Both the position numbers and the translations under genes were made by a program. Below the pieces are notes generated by a model. It was not told where the DNA came from, ran no database searches, and saw only the letters and a list, made by a program, of their open reading frames with translations. Of a stretch of 64,000 nucleotides of DNA, positions 1-9,301 are shown in pieces; the stretch's first letter is position 1, and each line of letters starts with the position of its first letter. Source of the DNA: JAPORY01 sp965215385 (GTDB lineage: Bacteria > Pseudomonadota > Alphaproteobacteria > Rhodobacterales > Rhodobacteraceae). The stretch is from contig OZ244059.1 in the NCBI GenBank assembly GCA_965215385.1, forward strand, positions 2,728,001 to 2,792,000, read 5' to 3'.

Positions 1-464
1 CAGGGTTGGGGGCACCGTATTGGGATTCGAACTGTCGTGGTGCCATCTTTGGTCTTTCGAGAAATAGTGGTCCGCGGGAATTCGCAAAGGCCGCGTTACA
101 AAGTGTTGCGTATCAAACTCGTGATTTACTCCAAGCGATGCAAAAAGATTTTGATCCGAGTCGCGAAATGATTCTTCGTGTTGATGGCGGTATGGCTGCG
201 AGTGACTGGACCATGCAGAATCTTGCGAACCAACTCAACCTTTCGGTGGACAGGCCGAAGGTGCTAGAAACGACGGCTTTGGGTGCAGCTTATCTCGCTG
301 GGCTGAGGGCAGGAGTCAACCCAGTTCCCTCGGAGTTTGCAGAGAGTTGGCGGTTAGAAAGGAAATTTATCCCCAACGGTATCAGGGAGGACGAAGATGC
401 ACTTTATGCTGGATGGAAGGACGCCGTCGATCGTACCTTGACCAGCAAACGGCGTACTCAATGA
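1..464 (+). CDS. glpK: Glycerol kinase, C-terminal part (5' end outside the window)
   Basis: This is the last 154 or so codons of a gene that enters from outside the window; the TTG at position 6 is an internal leucine codon, not a start. The reading (GAPYWD, RGAIFGLSRN, ESVAYQTRDLL-like, LRVDGGMAASDWTMQ, ETTALGAAYLAGL) matches the C-terminal ATPase domain of FGGY-type glycerol kinase, which phosphorylates glycerol to glycerol-3-phosphate in the cytoplasm. Its usual length is about 495 residues, so roughly two thirds are missing here. It ends at a TGA at 462-464, directly followed by an inverted repeat. The glycerophosphodiesterase at 3320-4090 could supply the same pathway, but lies on the other strand beyond a transposon remnant. 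Confidence 0.93.
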   Translation, partial: GLGAPYWDSNCRGAIFGLSRNSGPREFAKAALQSVAYQTRDLLQAMQKDFDPSREMILRVDGGMAASDWTMQNLANQLNLSVDRPKVLETTALGAAYLAGLRAGVNPVPSEFAESWRLERKFIPNGIREDEDALYAGWKDAVDRTLTSKRRTQ

Positions 465-499
465 ACACGATCGTATGCTCGGCAAGACTGATCGTGTTC
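463..499 (+). terminator. Perfect 10-bp inverted repeat at the glpK stop codon
   Basis: Arms at 463-472 (GAACACGATC) and 490-499 (GATCGTGTTC) pair perfectly around a 17-nt loop, starting inside the glpK stop codon. There is no T-tract after it, so a classical intrinsic terminator is not shown; an mRNA-end hairpin or the edge of an inserted element are alternatives. Confidence 0.35.
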
Positions 500-689
500 C
501 CAAGACCGAACTGGCGCAAGCCCCACTCGCCACGGTGGCCTTCCCATGAGACTACCCCATTGAATTGATTGTTGGATGCGCAAATCGATTTCTGCAGACG
601 CAGCCGTTCTAAGGCACGAAGTTTGTTTGCAGTTATCCGCCCTATCTTCGTCAGACACGGTGGCCTGGTAAGCAATTATATCGGCACGA

Positions 690-2439
690 TTGCGGCTCTT
701 GGCCAGCTATACGCTGGGCCGCATCTTACGGCGTTTACCCGCCGACTTTGAACAGTGCTACGGCTATCGCCCGTATTTGGTTGAGAGTTTTGCCGATGAC
801 GGGTCTGAGGGCACCTGCATGCCGGCGGCGATTTTTTTTTCGATTGGTCGCACGGCGGGTCGGCGGCGACAAGATCGCCAGAGAGTGCCCGCCAAGATGG
901 TCAAGAAGATCTTGAAGTACGAGCTTGACCGCCATTAGCGGCGTAAGCTCAAGGTTCCGACTATTGATCACGCCCCGTCGTTGGCGATTGGTGCGGGGCA
1001 GGCGTCGAACGAATGGGCGGCGAATGAATTGGGATGGGTACCGTTGGGCGATGAACGACGCGCGGCACGTTGGGCGAAAAGTGCGGGGCTGCTGGCGGAC
1101 TATCCGGGGCAGAAAATCAATGCTGCTAGTGCTAGTGATCAGAATGAAATCCTAGGGTTTTATCGCTTGATTGAAGCCCTGGTGGAGTCCGCCGTCACGG
1201 TGCCGAATATTCTGGCGCCGCATCGTGAGCGGACGATTCAACGGCTGCGGGGTCAGCGCCTGGTTCTGGCCATTCAAGATGGCACCGACTTGAATTTTGC
1301 GCGGCGGCCCGGGTGTGACGACTGACTGTTGATTAGCCAGAATCCAACCAACAGTACCACGCTGGGGTTGCATCTGCATGCGACCTTAGCGGTGAATGCA
1401 GCGGGGTTGCTGTTGGGGGTGCTGGCCGCTGGCTTTGACCCGAACAAGACGCTTTCTAATGACGAGCACTAGCGGCGGAAAACCGCTCGCGGGTTTGAAG
1501 CGTTTGACGATATGGGTGCGGCTGTGTGCGGGGTTGGTGGCAAGACGCGGGTGCTCGGGAAGCGGAGATGTTCGCGTTGTTTGATCAGCAATGCCAGTGC
1601 CCACGCGTTGATTTGATCCTGCAGGCACGGCATGATCGGGTGCTGACGCGCGGCAACAAGCAACGGCAGAAACTGTTTGCCACCAGGCGTTCGGGTGCCG
1701 TCGATGGCTTGCTGACGGTGGCGATCGAAGGTCTCACCGCCCGCTCCAAAACCGGCCGCAACCCAGCCCGCCCTAAGCGGCAACAACGCACCGCCAGTTG
1801 CGAACTGCGGTTCCGAGCCGTCAAACTGCCGGCAACCGACGCCGTAGCTGGAGCCAAACCCCTGCGGGTTCACGCCGTTCATAGCAAAGAAATCCCACCC
1901 CCGACGATGAAGACCCGGTGCAATGGTATCTGCTTACAACGCTGCCATTGAAGACGCTCGCGGACGCAAAAGAGATTATCGCATTCGATCTCCAGTGCTG
2001 GCACCTTGAAGATTCTTTCCGCATCTTAAAATCCGGCTGTCGGGTTGAGTTCCTGTGGTTTCGTACGGCGGATCGGCTGTAGCGTGCGATTGCGATCAAC
2101 CGGGCAATTGCGTGGCGAATTATGCTGATGACGCTGTCGGGACGCGAAGTCCCAGACTACGAACCGGAACTGATGTTCACCGTCGAGGAATTGGCATATT
2201 TGACAAATTATGCCCGCCGCCATCGACTTGCAGCACCGAAACGACTGGGTGATGTAGTCAAGGCGGTAGCCGATTTAGGCGGTTATCAAAGCCGTAAAGG
2301 CGATCCCGAACCCGGCCATCAGATCCTGTGGCGCAGACAAACCCGCTTGACGGCGGCGAGCTATGGTCATCAAATTGGCCTTGAGGACGGCTACGCGCAG
2401 CGCTTTCGGGACGGCCAACAGGCGGCGGCGGAGCCGTGA
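690..2439 (+). pseudogene. Decayed DUF4338 (DruA-like) / Tn5-like IS4-family transposase fusion
   Basis: Pieces of one long protein can be read across all three frames. At 690-938 the C-terminal part of a DUF4338 domain is readable (LGRILRRLPADFEQ, GYRP, ESFADD, GRTAGRRRQDR). At 981-1325 comes a Tn5-type N-terminal DNA-binding region (WAANELG, LGDERRAARWAK, LAIQDGTDLNF). At 1330-1470 is LGLHLHATLAVN. At 1585-2040 are the DDE core pieces (FALFDQQ, PRVDLILQARHDRV, KSGCRVEF). At 2083-2439 is the C-terminus (AIAWRIMLMTLSGREVP, KRLGDVVKAVADLGGY). Frameshifts and stops (for example TAG at about 2080) break it repeatedly, and its 5' end is cut off near 690, so it is inactive. DUF4338 is known both as DruA of the Druantia defence system and as a domain attached to DDE transposases; here the second context is clear. 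Confidence 0.75.
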
Positions 2440-2514
2440 GAAGCACCCCAGGTTGGAGCGATTTGCGTAGACACGGTCGACCAAGCCTTTATTAGGGCCT
2501 CTTTAGTGCACAAA

Positions 2515-2868
2515 TTAGGTGGTTAAGAATCCAAAAATTGTTAAACCAATTCCGACAACCGCGATCATCGCAAAGATCAACCGCGTCTCGCGCTGAGCAG
2601 CTTCTTTGGCGTTTTGGCTGATGGTCTCGGCCAACCGCGTCTCGCGCTGTGCGGCTTCTTTGTCGTTCTGGCTAATGGTCTCGGCTAACCGCGTCTCGCG
2701 CTGTGCGGCGTCTTTTTCGATCCTACCGATGTTCTCGGACATCTTTTCTGCCAAGAGCGATATGTCGGTGCGGTATTCCGCTTGCTTCGTTTCCATGCGT
2801 TCCTCCAGTGCCGTGATCTGGCCTTTCAGCTCGGCAATCGCCAGCGCGTTATCGTGCTCATCTGTCAT
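2515..2868 (-). CDS. Small coiled-coil protein with C-terminal membrane anchor
   Basis: The 117-residue protein starts at an ATG at 2868. Residues about 8-95 are charged and Glu/Gln/Arg-rich, typical of a coiled coil, and include a near-perfect 18-residue unit (EAAQRETRLAETISQN plus two residues) repeated two and a half times. Residues about 97-116 (IFAMIAVVGIGLTIFGFLT) form one membrane segment, so the protein is probably tail-anchored with its coil in the cytoplasm. I do not recognise a function; DUF1640-like and other phage or membrane coiled-coil proteins look similar. The upstream neighbour is transposon debris. The repeat gives an obvious route to length variation. It could be a passenger of the adjacent decayed element, but nothing proves this. 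Confidence 0.6.
   Translation of the reverse strand: MTDEHDNALAIAELKGQITALEERMETKQAEYRTDISLLAEKMSENIGRIEKDAAQRETRLAETISQNDKEAAQRETRLAETISQNAKEAAQRETRLIFAMIAVVGIGLTIFGFLTT
2581..2720 (-). repeat. 54-bp in-frame tandem repeat, about 2.6 copies
   Basis: Units begin at 2581, 2635 and 2689 (each beginning CCGCGTCTCGCGCTG on the plus strand), and encode the 18-residue coiled-coil unit. The copies differ at only a few bases, so the expansion is recent or homogenised. Confidence 0.85.
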
Positions 2869-3319
2869 GGTTGAATCCTACTAGTCCAGTTCTATCTCCC
2901 GCGAGAGTTTAGTTCAAGCTCCTCCCAATCTTATGTTGCAATTTAGCAAGTCCTGAAACATGGTTGGCGATACCTTGATCGGCGATTCGGCCAGCAATCT
3001 CGCCAGTTCCTCGTCGATGAATTTCTCGACCAATTGTAATCTTTTCGGGCTAGCAACCACGGTCCGAGTAGAATTTGCCGATGATTACGCGCTTTTGCCT
3101 CATTCAGTGACGCTTCTTTCTCGGCAGCGTTCACACCCGTGTCGTGCGGGTCAGCGAGAATCCCTGCCAGTGCGCTATCGGCTATGGAACTCGTTGATTT
3201 AGACCCGAGTTCGTCATGATAATAAGCATTTGCCCCACGCCGTCCTGATATTCTGCAATAGCGCGGTGGGTACGGACGGATCTTGCCGATCGTTTGCGGT
3301 AGCCGCACACTTCATCCGA
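2869..3319. other. Stretch without a convincing gene
   Basis: Minus-strand frames here give protein-like pieces that change frame (DSALAGILADPHDTG, AEKEASLNEAKARN, then in another frame LVEKFIDEELARLLAESP). This may be a frameshifted gene remnant following the glycerophosphodiesterase, but I cannot name a family. Confidence 0.3.
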
Positions 3320-4090
3320 TCACCAAACGCGTTCTTGGAACAAGTTCAGCGCGGTCTCGACCTCGTCCGTCATGATCGCATCAACTCCGTATTCCAACAT
3401 GCTCTTCATCGTGGCGAGATCATTGATCGTCCAGACATGCACTGGTAATTGCCGGGAGTGCGCGGCATTTATGAATGCTCGGTTCACCAGTCGAATCCGA
3501 TATTTTGTGGGAGGAATCTGAAGGCAATTGGCCGCGATTGCACTGGTTGGCAGGCCAAAGCGGGTCAGAGACAGTCGCCTTATCTCGGACGGAGTTGCCG
3601 CGGTACACAGGCGGACGCCAGCCTCCAGGCGTAGCTGCTGGAGTCGGCGCTCGGAGAAAGATCCGACGCAGACTCGGTCCCAAGCTTTCCGGTCAGCAAT
3701 CAGTGCCAATAATGGCTGGACGGCACTATCTTGTTTTGGGTCGATATTGATCCTTGCGTCTGGAAAATCGGCAAAAAGATCTGCTAACAGTGGGATTGGC
3801 TCGTTCCCGGTCACTCGCAGCCCTCGTAATTCTGCTAAGTTCAGTTGCTCAATCGTGCCGGCTTGACCGGCTAGGCGTTCGAGCGTGTCGTCATGAAAAA
3901 TAGCCAGATGACCGTCTTTCGTCGCCTGAACATCAGTCTCAAGATATTCGCAGCCCAGTTCGATTGCTGCAGCGAAAGCCGACATCGTGTTTTCAGGATG
4001 CCGAGCAGAAAATCCGCGATGCGCGAACACCGCCGGTTTTGGCCATCGGCGGTGGATTAAAAATGGGTGAATTTCGGCATGCCAAGTCAT
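3320..4090 (-). CDS. ugpQ: Glycerophosphodiester phosphodiesterase
   Basis: This 256-residue cytoplasmic enzyme hydrolyses glycerophosphodiesters, released from phospholipids, to glycerol-3-phosphate and an alcohol. It has the GDPD TIM-barrel signature: AHRG with His24 and Arg25, HPENT with Glu33, LETDV with Glu51 and Asp53, and the second catalytic His66 in FHDDTLER. The C-terminal VHVWTINDLATMKSMLEYGVDAIMTDEV is also typical. No signal peptide is seen, which fits the cytoplasmic UgpQ-like type of about 240-260 residues rather than the periplasmic GlpQ type. It stands alone; the next genes on this strand are more than 1.2 kb upstream. Confidence 0.9.
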   Translation of the reverse strand: MTWHAEIHPFLIHRRWPKPAVFAHRGFSARHPENTMSAFAAAIELGCEYLETDVQATKDGHLAIFHDDTLERLAGQAGTIEQLNLAELRGLRVTGNEPIPLLADLFADFPDARINIDPKQDSAVQPLLALIADRKAWDRVCVGSFSERRLQQLRLEAGVRLCTAATPSEIRRLSLTRFGLPTSAIAANCLQIPPTKYRIRLVNRAFINAAHSRQLPVHVWTINDLATMKSMLEYGVDAIMTDEVETALNLFQERVW

Positions 4091-5312
4091 TACATCTTTC
4101 GCACTTTGAGGTCTGCCGCAGTTCAGTGCATATTTCTGGTAAAAAACTGAAAATCATCCAAGCCAGACGGAGATCTTTTTTTGCTGAATTTGTCTCTTGA
4201 ATTTTTTTGCGGCAATAGCGTGTGCTTTATCCAATAAATTTACGCGGAGAGTTGGTGATGTATAAAACACTGGTATTGGGGGTGGTCCTGATCTGCTACC
4301 AGAAATATCGTTTTTGAACATCATTCAGTCGCAAAACTTCACGCTTTCGTGCTATTGAATTTTTGTCGTTACAAAGAGCAATGATAGCATCAGCGACTTG
4401 CGGGCCGAGTGTTCTTCGAAACGAGCGTTAATCGTGATGAACGACCAGCTGTGGACACGCTCAGACTAAGGGAACGGCCATTGATTTCCGAAACTTGAGT
4501 TGAGACCGCTGTTCGCGGCTTCTGCCTTGATAGAGTACGCATTCTTTGTTTCAAAGAGGAGCCAAAATGTGGTCGAGTCGGGTCAAATTCATGCGTAAAT
4601 TTTGCTACCCTCGGGTTGTTGGAGGATCGTCATTCTCCCGCTTACTGCGGTCGTACATTAATTTTGTTCCTGCTGTTCTTTTGCTGATCGCACGGGAAGT
4701 GGGTGCAAAACCGCGCTAATCTCGCGAAATCTGTACACTTGAGCGTTGTGAAGAAAGCAGCAACGGACAAGAATGATTGCCCGTCACCGAGGCTGGTAAA
4801 ATTTCTTCTTTCGCAAATAGTTGATACCAACTTGCGCAGTGAGTCCGAAAAGGCTGCCGAGAACCGGCTCACTGCCGCATCTGATGCCAAGAGACTCGAT
4901 CATTTCCGACGTCTTGACATCGTGAACTGCAATAAATTCGCTTAATCGCAAAAAAACTAAGAAGAATAGGAACTTATGCTATTGTGATCAAACAAACGCA
5001 TCCTTTATCCCCTAAAATTTTGGTTGATGCCGATTCGCCGGCAAATATCCGATCAACTGCCTATCAGTCTCACCCCCAACTGCACAATGCCGGCGAAATG
5101 GCATCACTTTGAGGCAAGAACAAAGCTCCCGAGGTCAAGATGTCTGAATTTCGCATTAAGTACGAAACACCGATTGTGATCCGAATTTCCGATTTTGCGT
5201 GACCGAAAATGGCTGCTCACTGGCGGCTCAGAATTTTTTTTGAGCCGCGAGTGCCATTGTGGGCGATGGTTCTCGGCCAGTGGCACTATACTGAGAACCA
5301 CTTGGAATTTGT
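4091..5312. other. 1.2-kb stretch without a recognisable gene
   Basis: Only short open frames with unnatural composition occur on either strand, such as those around 4640-4945. No transposase, tRNA or repeat signature was seen. It may be decayed sequence between the phosphodiesterase and the pyrophosphatase. Confidence 0.4.
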
Positions 5313-6245
5313 TCAGAGCCGCAGGCTTGGTAGAATTTGTTTCTTGCGACTAACGATTTTGGGAAGAATAACGTTGTCACCCGTCGCCTGTACACCAAAG
5401 CTGTTTTCGGCAATTGATCTCACCAGATCATTTGGAACCAGCAAAGTTGACTGCTCGGCGAGAATATCAACGATAAACAGCAGAACTTGATCAACGCCGT
5501 CTTCTTGCGCAACTTTCGCCATCGTCCTCATCAAGTCGTCCTTGCGAGCGAGAATGATTGCTGGAGAAGTGGTTTCAAGAACGCTAACACGCAGGTGTTT
5601 CTCGCCAATCGTATATTGCTTAGAGTCCATTCTTAGGAGTTCGGTACTCGAAAAGGACGAAACATCGGACTTTGCCGCAAACATTTGGCGGGAATAATCG
5701 GCGATATCGATGTTCAGTTCTTGCGCAAGCTTTTCGGCAACCGAAATATCACGGTCAGTGGTCGTTGGAGACCGAAATGCTAAGGTATCCGATAAAATGC
5801 ATGTTAGGGCGATGCCCTTGCCCCAAGTCGGAAGGTGCTTGCGATGATCCCCCATGAGGTCAAGCAGAATTGTTGCCGTGCAAGCGAGGGGACGAATGGT
5901 GATCGCGATTGGCTCATCAGTGCTCAAGCCGCCAACCAACTTATGATGATCAATTATCGCTTGAATATCGGCATTATGGATATTAGCGGGGAGTTCGTCA
6001 GGGTTGTTGGTATCGACAATAACAACCAGTGAATTGTCCTCGACGTCAGCAATGATCTCCGGTTCAGGAACTTTCCAGTAGTCGAGCATAAATGCCGCCT
6101 CGGTGTTTGGCTTGCCCAACAGAATCGGCTTTGCCGACTGTCCGAGGATGGTGTTGAGGTACCACGCCCATACAATTGGCGATCCCGTAGAGTCGGTATC
6201 CGGCGATGTGTGTCCGAAAACTAGCGTTGTCATAAAACCCGTCAC
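5313..6245 (-). CDS. ppaC: Manganese-dependent (family II) inorganic pyrophosphatase
   Basis: The protein of 310 residues splits pyrophosphate to two phosphates in the cytoplasm. It is a DHH-superfamily enzyme: metal ligands are visible in FGHTSPDTDST (His12, Asp16, Asp18), VIVDTNN (Asp78) and the DHH triad at residues 99-101, and the family-specific C-terminal SRKKQ (about 299-303) binds substrate. Length matches the family (about 305-310). A second Met at residue 5 (MTTLVFGH) is a possible true start and would match family N-termini better. Family II enzymes are less common in Alphaproteobacteria than the unrelated family I Ppa. It lies downstream of etfBA on the same strand with a 270-bp gap. 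Confidence 0.92.
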   Translation of the reverse strand: MTGFMTTLVFGHTSPDTDSTGSPIVWAWYLNTILGQSAKPILLGKPNTEAAFMLDYWKVPEPEIIADVEDNSLVVIVDTNNPDELPANIHNADIQAIIDHHKLVGGLSTDEPIAITIRPLACTATILLDLMGDHRKHLPTWGKGIALTCILSDTLAFRSPTTTDRDISVAEKLAQELNIDIADYSRQMFAAKSDVSSFSSTELLRMDSKQYTIGEKHLRVSVLETTSPAIILARKDDLMRTMAKVAQEDGVDQVLLFIVDILAEQSTLLVPNDLVRSIAENSFGVQATGDNVILPKIVSRKKQILPSLRL

Positions 6246-6518
6246 CTTACTCTGCCGCAGATAATATATTGTTGAATTGATCGCGAAGACTCTTGCGGGG
6301 AGTTCATCCTCGCAACCGGCCTATTCGATTTGCCGCAGTGTTGGCCTGACCATAGCAGTCCTCTCGCAGAACCAATGGCTATTGGATGCTTTCTTGATCT
6401 GAACAACTGAACACGTCAACACGAACGCCGCAGCGTCAAATTTCGCCTTAAGGCTGAGAAAAATCAGAGCGAATATGTCGGGTCGCTTTTGAAACCGCAA
6501 ACGCCACCGTGCTGTAAG

Positions 6519-7451
6519 TCATCGGGACAACTTTTCGGTCAATTCCGGCACAACATCAAAAAGATCCGCAGCTAGACCAAAATCTGCTACCTGAAAGATT
6601 GGAGCCTCCTCGTCTTTGTTGATCGCGACAATGACTTTGCTGTCTTTCATGCCGGCAAGATGTTGAATGGCACCAGAGATGCCAACCGCGATATAGAGTT
6701 CGGGCGCAACAACTTTCCCAGTCTGTCCTACCTGCCAATCATTCGGCGCATAGCCTGAGTCAACCGCCGCTCGCGATGCGCCCACTGCCGCGCCTAATTT
6801 ATCGGCTAGTACCGCAATTAAAGCGAAGTTTTCCGCGGAGCCAACGCCGCGACCGCCCGATACGACGACGCCAGCCGAGGTCAATTCGGGTCGATCACTT
6901 GCGGCGCCTTTGTCTTCGACCCATTTTGACAAAGCGGGATCGTCGGCCGGTGAAATTGCTTCAACTGGCACAGCGGCACCAGTTTTTGCTGCGTCGAAAG
7001 CAGAAGTACGAAAGGAGATGACTTTTTTTGTATCAATCGACTGGACAGTCTGTACGGCATTGCCAGCATAAATCGGCCGTTCAAAAGTTGAGCCATCGAT
7101 AACCCCCGAAGCATCAGAAATCACCATGACATCCAACAGCGCAGCGACTCGGGGTAAGATGTTCTTGGCATCTGTCGTGGCGGGAGCGACGATATGATCG
7201 TAGTCCGTTGCCAGCGCGACAATCAAAGCGGCAGTCGGTTCCGCAAGTCGCTTGCCATAGAGCGGACTCTCAGCACAAAGTACCCGCGATATGCCTTCAA
7301 TGGCGGCCGCTTCAGTGGCCGCGTCCGCACAACTCTCGCCAACCGCCAGCACGGTAATATCACCTAGCTGGCTTGCCGCCGTTACCGTTTTTGCGGTGGC
7401 GTCTAGACTCAATTTGCCGTCGTTGATCTCGGCAAGCAATAGTACGGCCAT
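6519..7451 (-). CDS. etfA: Electron transfer flavoprotein, alpha subunit
   Basis: At 310 residues it is full length. With EtfB it accepts electrons from acyl-CoA and related dehydrogenases and passes them to ETF:ubiquinone oxidoreductase. The FAD-binding C-terminal half is textbook: GGRGVGSAENF, GASRAAVDSGYAPNDWQVGQTGKVVAPELYIAVGISGAIQH (read in pieces), MKDSKVIVAINKDEEAPIFQVADFG and DLFDVVPEL. Its ATG overlaps the TAA of etfB by one base (TAATG), so the two are translationally coupled. This is the usual order in Alphaproteobacteria. Confidence 0.97.
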   Translation of the reverse strand: MAVLLLAEINDGKLSLDATAKTVTAASQLGDITVLAVGESCADAATEAAAIEGISRVLCAESPLYGKRLAEPTAALIVALATDYDHIVAPATTDAKNILPRVAALLDVMVISDASGVIDGSTFERPIYAGNAVQTVQSIDTKKVISFRTSAFDAAKTGAAVPVEAISPADDPALSKWVEDKGAASDRPELTSAGVVVSGGRGVGSAENFALIAVLADKLGAAVGASRAAVDSGYAPNDWQVGQTGKVVAPELYIAVGISGAIQHLAGMKDSKVIVAINKDEEAPIFQVADFGLAADLFDVVPELTEKLSR

Positions 7452-8209
7452 TACACTACCCCTGTTTCCTCAAGTTTCTCGACCAGTTCATCGACCGATG
7501 ACACCATGATTCCGGCGGCGCGGGTTGCGGGTTCCTCGGTCTTAATGATGTGCAAACGCGGCTCAACACTGACGTCTAAATCGCTCGCCGTTTTGATATC
7601 CATCGGCTTTCTTTTGGCTTTGATGATGTTCGGTAAAGAGGGATAGCGTGGCTCGTTCAAGCGTAGATCAACCGTAATGATGGTCGGCAACGGTACCGAC
7701 ACAACCTGTAGCCCGCCATCCACCTCTCGCGTAACTATGGCGCTGTCTTGTTCAATCTCAATGCCAGAAGCAAAGGTGGCTTGCGACCAGCCAAGTAGCG
7801 CTGCGAGCATCTGACCGGTTGCATTCATATCGTTATCAATCGCTTGTTTTCCAGCCAAGACGATGCTCGGCTTTTCTTCATCAACAACCGCCTTGAGTAT
7901 TTTGGCAACGGACAACGGTTCGATGTCAATATGAACATCATCGGCAGCCACAATCAAAATGGCACGGTCAACACCCATAGCGAGGGCCGTGCGCAGCGTC
8001 TCCTGCGACTTTTCGATACCGATTGACACGGCAACGACCTCTTCGACTTTTCCTGCCTCTTTCAGGCGAATCGCCTCTTCAACGGCGATCTCATCAAACG
8101 GGTTCATCGACATCTTGATGTTGTTGAGGTCAACACCCGAACCGTCGGTTCGAACACGAACTTTGACATTGTAGTCAATCACGCGTTTCACGGGTACCAG
8201 CACTTTCAT
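7451..8209 (-). CDS. etfB: Electron transfer flavoprotein, beta subunit
   Basis: I place the start at the ATG at 8209 (MKVLVPVKRVIDYNVKVRV). It has a clear AGGAG nine bases upstream and gives 252 residues, the family length; a longer frame reaching 8317 adds an N-terminus unlike the family. EtfB binds AMP and, with EtfA, forms the heterodimer that carries electrons from beta-oxidation and amino-acid oxidation to the quinone pool. Conserved stretches include MNPFDEIAVEEAIRLKE, GKQAIDNDMNATGQMLAALL and LRLNEPRYPSLPNIIKAKRKP. The downstream etfA overlaps it by one base. The adenosyltransferase and HIG1 genes upstream on the same strand form a cluster often seen in Alphaproteobacteria. Confidence 0.96.
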   Translation of the reverse strand: MKVLVPVKRVIDYNVKVRVRTDGSGVDLNNIKMSMNPFDEIAVEEAIRLKEAGKVEEVVAVSIGIEKSQETLRTALAMGVDRAILIVAADDVHIDIEPLSVAKILKAVVDEEKPSIVLAGKQAIDNDMNATGQMLAALLGWSQATFASGIEIEQDSAIVTREVDGGLQVVSVPLPTIITVDLRLNEPRYPSLPNIIKAKRKPMDIKTASDLDVSVEPRLHIIKTEEPATRAAGIMVSSVDELVEKLEETGVV

Positions 8210-8458
8210 TTCATAAATCTCCTCAAGAGGAAGGCAAGCGGTATCGGCGGGTTGGCTTGAAGCGAGGGTTTCCATCGCAATAGAGCGACTTATGCAACCG
8301 AAATTTAGATTCTTCAACTGTTGTGTGCAGGAACTATATTGAGGCGTCCGCGCCGAAAGTTTATGGCGGTTGGTTACGGGTTTGCTTCAAAAAGAGTTAG
8401 AGGGCTCTTAGGGCGCGGCTGGTGATCAAATGGCGGTCTCGATTTATCAATTTTATAG

Positions 8459-9037
8459 TCAACGATTTGCGCCAGGGGTCCAGAGGACGTCTTCTCTACC
8501 TTGATCATTCGCGATGCGGGAGGCAACAAAAAACCAGTCGCTCAATCGGTTGAGATACTTGGCGGCGTTGGGATTCACTGGTTCCTTGGCGGCAAGTTCA
8601 ACAACGATACGCTCGGCCCGTCGGGTCACAGTTCGACACAATTGCAGGTGCGACGACAAGGCCGAACCACCGGGCAAAATAAAGCTATTCAGCGGCTGCA
8701 GGTGGTCATTCATTTGATCAATTTCTGCCTCAAGTCGCACGACTTGCTTGGCAACAATTCGCAGTGCCGTGGTTGTTGTTTCTGTCGCCGTTGGCTCGTC
8801 GGGCACACACAAATCAGCGCCGAGGTCGAAAAGATCGTTTTGGATAAGCAACAACGAAACATCGAATTCGGCTTGCGCATGACAGCGAGCCAAACCAACC
8901 GTTGCATTGACCTCATCGACCGTACCGTAAGCGGCAACGCGTGGCGAGAATTTTGGTACGCGAGCACCTGTTCCTAACACTGTGTCACCGTCGTCGCCAG
9001 TGCGCGTGTATATCTTGTTTAGCGTGACCACCACCAC
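8459..9037 (-). CDS. Cob(I)alamin adenosyltransferase, PduO type
   Basis: This 192-residue enzyme transfers the adenosyl group of ATP to cob(I)alamin, making adenosylcobalamin for enzymes such as methylmalonyl-CoA mutase. The N-terminal KIYTRTGDDGDTVLGTGARVPK is the ATP-binding signature. The typical FSPRVAAYGTVDEVNATVGLA and the C-terminal RAERIVVELA plus NRLSDWFFVASR follow the PduO/MMAB pattern, not the unrelated CobA type. Its start lies against the stop of the HIG1 gene (9037/9038), so the two are probably cotranscribed with etfBA downstream. There is no sign of truncation. Confidence 0.94.
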   Translation of the reverse strand: MVVVTLNKIYTRTGDDGDTVLGTGARVPKFSPRVAAYGTVDEVNATVGLARCHAQAEFDVSLLLIQNDLFDLGADLCVPDEPTATETTTTALRIVAKQVVRLEAEIDQMNDHLQPLNSFILPGGSALSSHLQLCRTVTRRAERIVVELAAKEPVNPNAAKYLNRLSDWFFVASRIANDQGREDVLWTPGANR

Positions 9038-9271
9038 CTACTGCGTTGCTTGGTAGAAAAAAACATAGGCTAGAATCAAGATAACGGCAAGGAACTGAAA
9101 GAGCAGGCGGAATCGCATCATTATATTGCCGAACCGGCGATTGAATTTGCCGCCCTTCGCAAATCCACCGATGCCAATGGCGAGAACGACAACAACTGCT
9201 GCAACGGCGATCAGGGCGAAGGCAAACAGCGGGCTCAATTGCTCACTCGTTAATTGAGAATTGACGATCAA
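9038..9271 (-). CDS. Twin transmembrane HIG1-domain protein
   Basis: The small membrane protein has 77 residues. Two hydrophobic helices (about residues 16-36 and 55-73) flank a short basic loop, GGFAKGGKFNRRFGNIMMRFR, which carries the HIG1-type pattern of Asn/Arg residues before the second helix. HIG1 proteins in mitochondria associate with respiratory supercomplexes; the bacterial relatives are uncharacterised but are conserved beside the adenosyltransferase and etfBA in Alphaproteobacteria, as here. The gene directly abuts the adenosyltransferase gene. Inference: an inner-membrane protein connected with respiration. Confidence 0.8.
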   Translation of the reverse strand: MIVNSQLTSEQLSPLFAFALIAVAAVVVVLAIGIGGFAKGGKFNRRFGNIMMRFRLLFQFLAVILILAYVFFYQATQ

Positions 9272-9301
9272 AATTATCCCGTCAGGTGATAGGACCTGGC
9301 A

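Noticed and set aside
4642..4945. Overlapping frames on both strands of about 80 codons
   Set aside because: Neither has a start signal, a family motif or a natural composition.
8501..8977. 158-codon plus-strand frame
   Set aside because: It is the antisense of the clearly recognisable adenosyltransferase gene.
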